From NCBI RefSeq assembly GCF_040807025.1, contig NC_090943.1, forward strand, positions 140,454,764 through 140,518,763: a stretch of DNA of 64,000 nucleotides. The letters run 5' to 3'. The notes under the pieces are model-generated. The model saw nothing but the letters and a program-made list of their open reading frames with translations. It was not told the origin of the DNA and did not search any database. Source of the DNA: Struthio camelus. Its lineage: Eukaryota > Chordata > Aves > Struthioniformes > Struthionidae. The position numbers and the translations under genes are program-made. Of this stretch, positions 51,001-61,100 are shown piece after piece. The stretch's first letter is position 1. Each line of letters starts with the position of its first letter.

Positions 51001-54000
51001 GCTGTGAAATGAAAGCCTGTGTTCCCTCCTGCACAGTGAAGAAAACGCAGCCTGATAAATAATTTGTTCTTTTATAGAAGCCACTGCAACATGTTTCTGT
51101 GACCCCTGACAAATATACAAAAATCAAGATACTTCTGAGGAAATTGGTATGATCGTATCTTTGATTATGCCATTGTTCTACCAATATATACACAGTTCAA
51201 AATGAAATAATATAAAAAAGCTGATTGAAGAAGTTGTTTCAGAATAACCAATCACTCAGCAGCATTAATCAGCAAAATTATACAGAATTTCAAACTTGTG
51301 ATCACATTTATCAGTTTCTGTTTCTTTTTGGCACACCAACCATTTGTAATAATGTTTCTATTACGGAACCAGGCTGTAAACCAAACACCTGATTTTCTGA
51401 AATCTCCCTTAGGATAAAGAAATATTATTTTACAGTCTACCAAGATAAAAATTCCTTAAAATGCTTTCCAAAACTTTACACATATCTGTATACACATGTG
51501 AGGTTTTCTTTACATAGTTTCCTCTGAGACTTAGCATAGACCTACATGACCTAAAATTTAGGATGCTGAGTTTGGAACTGTGGTTTTTCATAATCCTGTG
51601 CAATGCTAAGCATTAACAATTCCCACAGCTGGTGAACCAGACTGTTCTGAGATTTTGTTGTAGAAGAGCATCCTTTGCAATACAAATATCAGGCGTAATG
51701 AAATCAGGCATAATGGTGGACCTTAACTCTTGAGTTTTAACACATATATTTCATTCTTTTGGTCAGTTAAAACAAAGTACTGACTGTCTATTTAATAACA
51801 CAGTACCTTTACTGTGGCTGGTATCGGAATGAAAATTGTCACCTCCAGATTGCCAGCCAGCTCAAGGGAAGTATATGGATTTGTTGCTGTTGATAAAAAG
51901 TTACCATATACAATGATAGTTGTGGCTATGATCCAATGATTACTTGTAGACATATCAAATGAGTCAGTGTTATCAGTTCTTTCCATGTGAAATAGACATT
52001 CATATGGCGGTATACATAAAATTCACCTGTGCAACTACCATTAACTGGCTCCATTATTGACAGCCTTAGCAAATGCCTAAAGACTAATGAGATGAGAAAA
52101 CTGCTATACTTTCACATCTAGCCCTAATCACTCTAGAAAAAACATAAGACAGGAAATTTGCACTGCCAGTGCCTACGCTATACTTATTCTGGATATGAAA
52201 AGAAGGTCACCTGACACTTTTCTGTAGAAATGGAAATTTTCAAACACTTGCCTTTCTTTGGTGCCTGTAATTATTTACAAGCACCATTAAATGCTTAAAG
52301 AACTCATTGTTACCCACAGATGAGCCATGTAGAGTCTTGACCTAAACTGTGCTTATAGAATTGGAGTACTCTTTAGAATTAAAAAAAAACTATTGACTAA
52401 GACCTGTATTATCTATTTCCATCTCTGACAAATTTTGTGTATCCTCAGTAAATAAAAGTGTTAAGCTTTAACAAATGATTCAGGCTTCATCTCTCCGTTG
52501 CTATTGATTATGTTTGGTTTCTGCTTTTGTAACCAACAGATACACTCCAGTTGCTTATACAACCAAGGAAAGGTGGGAGTAAATGAAGCGGGGAGAGGTG
52601 CTGGATTAATTTGACACCTTGGTGTCTGCACAAATGCAAAGAGTCAAGCGTGTGAACTCAGCAAGAGCCTAGAAATACCTAGAACAGGGTTATGCAACTC
52701 TGAAAATGTCACCTCCATTTGGTTCATCTCACTTCTCTTTAGTTAGACTTGCCAGCAGCTCAACTCCGCCAGATCAGCCAAGGGAGAAATGCTTATAATT
52801 GGCTACAAGCGTTCGTGCTCACTCCTTCAGCTTGGAGAAAATGAACTGCTCTCAGCAATGTAAGGTAGTTATCAGTTCCCTGGATAGAGTAAAATCTTGC
52901 AGCCACTAATCACAGCCTGTCCTCACTTGTTGTTAATGTGACAGCTGCTGCCAACCTCAGAGAGAGTACTGCTGCCACATGATATCTGACCAACCCACTT
53001 TGAACCCTTTCAGGACCTCCAGAAAAGTGCTGGCCTGCAGTTTGAGAAATAAACATTAATAAGAACAGCTTGTCATTACACCTTCAGTTTTCTTAAAAGC
53101 TACCTTCAGGAATAGGTAGCTCTGCGTGTCTTAAAGAGCTTGGATATTGCACTTGAGACAAGGAGAGAGACGTAAAAATTAGGCAGACTGCCAGAATGAA
53201 GTAGTTTTGCTCAGCATTGCCTTCTGCTCCCATACATCTGCTCTATAACTCACCAACTTGCTACTGTTGCCCTTTATAAGGAACAGAGCCTGGAGAGAAA
53301 TCCAGAGAAGTATTTCTAAATGCTTCTGCGGATCTGGGTGCAGACACTACTCAGTTAATCAATGGACCTCTATCACTGTAGTCTCAGCTGAGAGACTCAA
53401 GAATGCCAAACACCTTAGGGAAAGACATTTCAGTTTTTTATGCATATTGTTGAAAAGATTCATTCTCCAAAATCCCTCTATTTTTATTTTAACTCTTAAA
53501 ATCTGTGGATATATAATAAAGTACTGGTTAGCAGTAGTTAGCTCAAAAAAAGAAAGTACTCACAAATGAGAGAGTTCGAATGCAGTTCTTTAAATCTTTG
53601 AGCATGTTCTTTTATGCACAATTTATAATATGTCAAATCTCGGGGAAACATACATAAAAAAAGCCGTACATCCATCTGCCCAGCACACAGAGCAGGATTA
53701 GCTAGTCAGGGATAAGTTAAAAAACAACAAGCAAGAACAAGTTCTATATTCAGACACTCAAATTTATATACATAATTACTGTCATTTTGCCTGTACATGG
53801 ACACAGTTTTGGACACGGTTTACGTCTTCTAATTTGTCGGAAAGTGGAATACTTTTAACATAGACACAAAATACCAACTGAACCAAACACCATTCTTGAA
53901 TATGAAAGCAGTGATTCAGATACAGTTCATTGACTCATTCATTTTAATTATAATCATGTCCAAAAATGAAATCCTCTCTTTTTATGTTATATTATAATCC

Positions 54001-55480
54001 TCATTATAATATAATGACCTCCTTAATTTGCCAGCAGTACAAAAAATGAGTAAAATGAAGATCAGAAAACCTTACCGCAGAACATCATAATTTTCTTACA
54101 AAATATGGTTGCAAAACATTGCTCATTTTTTGTATTAAAGTGAAAACCATGTTATCATTCTAAAATTGATAGGAACAAAAGCCTTTGGTAATTTTTAAAG
54201 CACTATTTCCTTCCCCTTAATTCATTTATTTGGAAGTTCTCTACTGAGCTGTGAAACCTCAAGCATTGCGTTTGTGTCAGACATTTCACTTGTCATAATT
54301 TAATAAACTCAGAAATTAGGAACTATGGCGCAATTTGGTCCCTCCACACCATATTGGGGGGCCAAAGGATGCCTATGAACACCCAAGCTCAAAAACAAGA
54401 GAATCAACAGCTGCAGTTGTCCTGTGCAAAGAACAGGGCTTACCAGGACTGACCAGGTGGCACTGGCACAGGGCCTGTGAAGCAGCTGTGTTCTCACAGA
54501 ACAAACTCCTGTCCTTGTGGCTTCCCCCACCCTTCTATTCCAGGTGCTAAATAAAAACTGGCTCATCCTGTTCTCTGTACTGGCAGCAAACTCAGCTTGG
54601 AAAGAAGTGACTCTTGGCTGCCTTCTGGCTCAAAAATTCCATCATCTGCAAATCTGCAATTTTTTGCCAAACGATCATTAGAGTCATTTTTGTCATTTTT
54701 GGCCTGTAGAAGAAAAAAGGCACAATCTTAACACCAGCTGGAATCTCACTTTTTTTACAGAAGTGAGGATCCAAAAGTTCAAAGCAAAGCACACAAAATT
54801 TAAGAAATCTGTAATAAAGGTTGGAAATGCATCATTAGCTCTAGCTTTTTACATAAACATGAGTTATGTTGAAATCTTACATGCAGATAATTGCCTCTTC
54901 AGTAGAGAGCTCCTTTTTCCATGGAACTGCTGTGCTGCAAGGCAGGGAAAGCAGAATTAGGCCAGGTCTACACTGTTCCAGTGACCATCATAAGAAGGCC
55001 CCAGGCTACAGTGTCCTGTTTGTGTCCACCTGAAAATATGTGCAGTTCCATTAGTTTGCCACTGTTACGTTCCTGCTTCATACAGGATGAAGTTCCCAAG
55101 GATATGAGTACTATCCCGCAAGCTCTTACATCTCTTACTCCTGTACAGACAGTACAGAATCGTTATCTGCTACCGTCTTACAGCATGTACACTGCTCTAA
55201 GCATTACAACAAGTTACAACTTTTGAGATTGGTGAAAGGCAGCAGAAAACTCCAGGTAGCTCCAGATTCAAGATAGTAAAATCTATCACCCTAGATGGTT
55301 TCTAGAGGCCAGTTAGCTACCAGCTCTCCTAGACTTCACTCTTCATAAGTTGTGCCAGCACCAGCTGAATTTCTGCCATTTTCTGGTGCACTAGAAGCAT
55401 GCCAGATGTCACCACCGAACTCAGGTTTGCCAGGTCTTAATGGTTCTGGGCATGCATCATGAGCTCCTCCTGGTGATTTA
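48001..55480. other. Unique AT-rich region, no gene seen
   Basis: No supported coding sequence or RNA gene. A perfect 12-bp-arm hairpin is at 53987-54014 (listed separately). Confidence 0.5.
53987..54014. repeat. Perfect AT-rich inverted repeat (12-bp arms)
   Basis: Arms TTATATTATAAT and ATTATAATATAA are exact reverse complements around the loop CCTC. Nothing nearby suggests an RNA gene, so it is recorded as a cruciform-capable sequence only. Confidence 0.85.
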
Positions 55481-55500
55481 CATTCTTGTGCTGCTAATTT

Positions 55501-56131
55501 TTGGATGCAAAAGACTACCTTCTATCTCAGAAACTGTTCAGTGCTGGAGATGCATCACACCTTTTTCTGTTCCTTTTCCCAATCTACAAATGTATGGGCA
55601 TTTCTTTTTGGAAGCTGTTCCTGCCAGACTCCTACAGACCCATAGCACAGAAATTTGGTGTTAATAAATCTGCTGTGGCTATGGAAGTGATGAAAGTCTG
55701 TAGGCATCCACCATCTGCTCCTTTCCTGTCTGGTCAACATCTACAACATCAGGGACATCTTTACTTGTATTCAGGAGGAACAACATGCTCAGCTGTGCTA
55801 GGATGTATAGCATATATCTCTACCTAGTGTTCCCAGGGAGATGCCAATGATTGATGTAATCATTTGGACTACTGTTCCATCATATTGCATGATATCTGAA
55901 AACCCATAGCCAACTCATGTACACATGAGCGACCATGTGCACAGCTACTACGTATTTCAGAGTTACGATACTTTCTTCTCAAAACAAGAGGACACACTCA
56001 GTCAAGTGAAACTGGTGCCCATGATATGCAATGCTCATCTGCATGATGCAGATGGTGAAAATCCTCTGCCGCAGGTTGTATGCAATTCTGTCCTCATGAC
56101 TCCAACGTCCTTACGGAGTTCAACTACATAA
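55501..56131 (+). pseudogene. Decayed Harbinger (HARBI1-like) transposase relic
   Basis: In the frame starting at 55501, residues 37-68 (nt 55609-55704) read WKL.LPDSYRPIAQKFGVNKSAV followed by AMEVMKVC. This matches the helix-turn-helix segment of HARBI1/PIF-Harbinger nucleases, which have the form WKLATPDSYRSV..QFGVGKSTV. About 340 bases on, in another frame, NAHLHDAD (near 56030-56053) resembles the GxxHDA block that carries a catalytic aspartate. The DDE context before and after is not recognisable and stops and frame changes intervene, so no active nuclease can be encoded. No terminal inverted repeats or target-site duplications were found. Only the helix-turn-helix match is firm; the HDA block is suggestive. 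A CR1 copy begins about 350 bases downstream. Confidence 0.55.
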
Positions 56132-56479
56132 CTAAGTTTGGAAGGCAACTGGGTAGCTAGGGAGCCTGGTATGCCATTCCTATAAAATCAGCTCACTGCA
56201 GTGTGGAAAATGCTGTCGCATTCACTGTGATTTAATGAGTATTTCAGAGTCTGTGCAATTAATATAGGGAGCTCTTTTCTAGCCTAAGTGGCTGCAGAAG
56301 TGGAAGTCTTTAGTAACTCCCTCTGCAGATCCTCAGCACATATACACAGTCTCCTACTACCTCCTTGTGCAGCCTTATCTGGGAGCAGTCTCCAGTTCAT
56401 CCATGACTCATTTGGCCTTTCTTGTCAGCGGTCTTCAGAAACGTTTCTAATTCAGGTGCCCTAAGCACTTTAAGTGGAG

Positions 56480-58118
56480 ATGGTCCAGGTGGTGAATTAC
56501 TGAGACTTTGTATGGGAGTGCCTATGACGGCTCACACACTCCAGAGTTTTCTTCCCCAGTGGGTGCTTTTGACATCCACAAATCCATGGGCCCCGATGGG
56601 ATGCACCCACGAGTGCTGAGAGAGCTGGCGGATGTTATCGCTAGGCCACTCTCCATCATCTTTGAAAGGTCCTGGAGATCAGGAGAGGTGCCTGAGGACT
56701 GGAAGAAAGCCAGTGTCACGCCAGTCTTCAAAAAGGGCAAGAAGGAGGAGCCAGGAAACTACAGGCCTGTCAGCCTCACCTCCATCCCTGGAAAGGTGAT
56801 GGAACAGCTCCTCTTGAAGGTCATCACTAAGCATCTGGAGGACAAGAAGGTGATCAGGAGTAGTCAGCATGGATTCCCCAAAGGGAAATCATGCTTGACC
56901 AATCTGATAGCCTTCTATGACGGAATGACTGGCTGGGTAGATGAGGGGAGAGCAGTGGATGTTGTCTTTCTGGACTTCAGCAAGGCTTTTGACACTGTCT
57001 CCCATCATATCCTCCTAGGTAAGCTCAGGAAGTGTGGGCTAGATGAGTGAACGGTGAGGTGGCTTGAGAACTGGCTGGATGGCCGAGCTCAGAGGGTTGT
57101 GGTGAATGGCGCAGAGTCAAGTTGGAGGCCTGTGGCTAGTGGTGTCCCCCAGGGGTCAGTCCTGGGCCCAGTCTTGTTCAATATATTCATCAATAACCTG
57201 GAGGAAGGGACAGAGTGCACCCTCAGCAAGTTTGCTGATGATACTAAACTGGGAGGAGAGGCTAACACACCAGAAGACTGTGCTGCCATTCAGAGGGACC
57301 TGGACAGGCTGGAGAGCTGGGCGGAGAGGAACCTCCTGAAGTTCAACAAAGGCAAGTGCAAGGTCCTGCACCTAGGCAGGAATAATCCCATGCACCAGTA
57401 CAGGCTGGGGACTGACCTGTTGGAAAGTAGCTCTGCCGAGAAGGACCTGGGAGTGCTGGTGGACAACAAGTTAAACATGAGCCAGCAGTGTGCCCTTGTG
57501 GCCAAGAAGGCCAATGGTCTCCCGGGGTGCATTAGGCAGAGTGTTGCCAGCAGGTCGAGGGAGGTGATCCTGCCCCTCTATTCAGCCCTGGGGAGGCCTC
57601 ACCTGGAGTACTGTGTCCAGTGCTGGGCTCCCCAGTACAAGAGAGACATGGCACTCCTGGAGAGAGTCCAGCGGAGGGCTACCAAGATGATTAGAGGGCT
57701 GGAGCATCTCTCCTATGAAGAAAGACTGCAAGAGCTGGGCCTGTTCAGCCTGGAGAAGAGAAGATTGAGAGGGGATCTCATCAAAGTGTACAAGTATCTG
57801 AAGGGGGAGTGTCAAGAGGATGAGGCCAGCCTCTTCTCCGTGGTGCCCAGCAACAGGACAAGAGGCAACGGGCAGAAACTGAACCACAGGAAGTTCCATC
57901 TGAACCTGAGAAAAAACTTCTTCACTGTGAGGGTGACAGAGCATTGGAACAGGTTGCCCAGAGAGGTGGTGGAGTCTCCTTCTCTGGAGATATTCAAAAG
58001 CCGTCTGGATGTGATCCTGGGCAATATGCTCTAGAGGACCCTGCTTGAGCAGGGAGGTTGGACTAGATGATCTCCAGAGGTCCCATCCAACCTAAACGAT
58101 TCTGTGATTCTGTGATTC
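56480..58118 (+). mobile_element. Well-preserved 5'-truncated CR1 LINE
   Basis: This is a CR1 non-LTR retrotransposon truncated at its 5' end, so the endonuclease and ORF1 are absent. It runs through the reverse transcriptase and C-terminal region of ORF2 to a complete 3' end: a stop after ILGNML at 58034, a short 3' UTR with GGTTGGACTAGATGATCTCC, and the octamer tail ATTCTGTGATTCTGTGATTCT at 58100-58117. There is no poly(A), as expected for CR1. The left edge is approximate; clear CR1 text starts by 56560 ([17 protein letters not shown]). It is the least degraded of the four copies here and therefore probably the youngest. Confidence 0.96.
56508..58034 (+). pseudogene. CR1 ORF2 reverse transcriptase, partial, one nonsense codon
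   Basis: Two frames in the same phase are separated by a single stop. 56508-57050 encodes the fingers/palm start ([52 protein letters not shown]). 57054-58034 encodes the rest ([26 protein letters not shown] catalytic motif, the [11 protein letters not shown] block, [16 protein letters not shown], and the closing [26 protein letters not shown] region). The stop is TGA at 57048-57050, where family members have TGG (Trp) in D-E-W-T-V-R-W, a one-base change. With no 5' half, endonuclease or promoter, it cannot mobilise itself. Confidence 0.93.
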
Positions 58119-61100
58119 TTTTCGTTTACCCTGAAGAGTATTGCACAGACCGTGCGACATGGAAAATTAGGCTTTGTCCACAAGAGTGCTGCAGGGAATA
58201 GGGTTGTGTAAATACAAACAGATGTCTGCCCAGTGGTGTAGACCTCTTCCTGTTGTGAAGTCCAGTGCTTGCACTACAGTGGTTCAGAGGACGAGGTAGA
58301 AACCCTTTAGAGGAGCTGTTGCTGTTCAGGGACCCACCTTACTGTGCTGGGGCACAGCCCACCGGGCTGTAACAGCTTACACAGAGGCTGTCTGGTATGC
58401 AGAGAAGGATTCCCTTTCTTTCCCATCTCTACACTCAGCTCAGCACTTAACATGTCCAGTTTGGTCATGTATGTGCTTTCAAACTTCCACATTTTGTAAG
58501 ACCAGGGAAGACATAGAGCGTTGAGTACAATTAATTACCTTCTTAAGGTTTTATTTTCAGATATTTCTCTACAATTAATTGCTTTCTTAAGGTTTTATCT
58601 TCAGATATTTCTCAGGCTTCCATCTATTGATCCAAACTGCCTCCAATTACCTTAATTCTCCATCTGATGGTTACAGTTTCTGCTCAAACATTCTTCACAA
58701 TCTCCAACAAATGCTTGGATAAGAATTCTACATAGATTTTCACCAGTTTTGTCAAAACATTTTTTTCTGATTTCTTTGGATAGGCACTAAACCACAGTTC
58801 TGTGGAACCCTTCAGATTTACTACAAAAGCTTCAAATTTAAAAATCAGAGACAGCTTTCATAAGATTTGAATCTGAATCGAATGGCAAAAAGTGAAGAGG
58901 AGCTCATAATTTAAAAATTAATATTACATACTATATCCTCTTTTTTTTTGTTGCTTCACAGTTCTGCATGCACAAAAAAGCAGGTGTACTTGTTTCTGTA
59001 CACTCTATTTAATTACAAATCTTCAAGTGTAAAATGTGGCAATAATATTTTTCCAGGTTTTTTAATATAGTTTGACAGGTCAGGCTACAAAAGCACTAAG
59101 TTCATAATTTTATTTTTATGAAACAAGCTGAGATTCCATAATATCCTTTCCTAACATGATCTATTGTAGTGCTCTTATCTCCTGCCCCCCTTATCTGACT
59201 GCTGCTGCAAGTCATACCCATAGGTGCTGATGCATTGCCTTTGAGTGTAATCATGTATTGTTGACTGCTCTCTCAGTTTGATTCACTTTAAGTGATAAAT
59301 GGACGTCTTGAGGCTGTCATCAGACTTTAATTTGACTGAACAGACCATATCTGAAAATCACAATCATCCCTCAGCACTATTGAAGAGTAGGCAGTAATTT
59401 CACATTTAGCTATACACTATTGGCTGTTTATTGGTTCTTTGCAATATGCGCTACCATATTTTTTGTAGTACTTATTGTAGTACTCATGTACATTGTTATC
59501 AATGCTTCATGAGCTACCAGTAACAGGAAAAAGCTATATTTACCTACATATCATGTGATACAGGGGAAAACATAGACATTCAACACTATTACATCACACA
59601 TTACTAAGTTGCTTTATATTATTAAAAAGTGCTTTATGAATACTTATTTTTACCATTTTTGCTTTTTCTCAAAGCCTCTTGAGACTCCCAAACTTGAAAA
59701 AATTTATTCTTTCCCTTGCAAAGCTTTTCAACACAGCTACATATTGGTCCTGTTTTGCCATTACATTGATGTAAGTATTGGTGTCAAGGGATTCACCTCG
59801 GTTTATAAGACTGTAAATGTTCTATCTCTTTCCTCTCTTCATTATTCTTCCTAATCTTTGCTTTCCCTTGCCTTTCTCATGCAGCCCATATTGATCGGGC
59901 TGGAACGTTCCTCTTGTTTCATAGGCTCATTGAGTTTAAGAGCTGGCAAATAATCCCATCCAAGCTCCTGTATAACAGAGGCCACGGGATATTGGCCTCT
60001 GCTGAGCCCAGTATTTTCAGCATTTGGCTGAAAAACATCTTTCAGGAAATATTTACAGAATTTAGCTTTGAAGACAGCAAAACAGGGAAACTGTCATTTC
60101 TCCTGCCAACCTGCCTGTATTATTCCATGCTGCCTGTTTTCCATCTCATAGAGAATGTCATCAAAATGAAACATTTCCTTACTTTTGTCCACTATCAATT
60201 GTTAATCTTATATAGAATTCTAGCATAGCTAGTGCATCTAATCTCATACGCAAGAAAGGAGCTGGATCCCAAAAGCTATTCCTGCCTTAACAATCCCATC
60301 ACCTACAGCAGCAGTTGATCTTAATAGAACTTACTTATTTAGAAAAGGCAGAGATTTCTGCTTACATTCTAATATGGCAGAATAAGCACAGTTAGCATTA
60401 TTTAATGTAAAACTTCCAAAGGGCCAGAATCTCTGCCGTTTTCAAGGAAATGCCACCAGAGTGCTCTTCCCTTTGCTGTAAGTAAGGTAGGTAGTGTTGT
60501 AGGCTTTACACTCTGGGACTGCATTACCCATGCCTCTGCCAGGGCATATAGGACCCCGGGGGGCAGGAAGCAGCCAAGGTTATATATTCCCCCTCCAACA
60601 CGTAACACAACAAGGTATCTTTTGTGCAATTTGACTAATCTTGCAAAGGATATGTATAAACTGAGACAACAATTCTGTATAGCAATCAACCTGTACTGCT
60701 AAAACTCCAAATTATCTTGTATATGGGATGTTTAAAACTTGTACCTTCCTTATGAAGGTTTTGAGCCCTAAAACCTGTGATTCGTTGATATTTGACCTAC
60801 TCTGTAAAGTTTCTAGTACTGTGAGTTAAAAAGCAAGCCCTTTTTTAGTCCTCAAAAGTCAAAATACCTCACTAGGTCCGTGCTATAGTAGCTGATGTTT
60901 CCTGTAGTCTTCTATTCAGCTACTACTGTACCGTTTGCTGGTACAACTCATAATAGCTAGGTGCTGTATCCATGCTGAACACTTTAGGTAAGCACCTTTC
61001 AAAGAAATATGCGGAACAAATCATCTGTTAAAAGCCTGTTAAAGTACTTTATGGAAGTCTTGTAGTATCAAACACATTCTGTATAATTTGGCCTGTACTT

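Noticed and set aside
53570-53600. GTTCGAAT string like a tRNA T-loop
   Set aside because: No acceptor, anticodon or D-arm pairing surrounds it.
54320-54600. AATAAA-containing, less AT-rich block resembling an LTR end
   Set aside because: A single poly(A)-type signal without boundaries or a duplicate copy is not enough.
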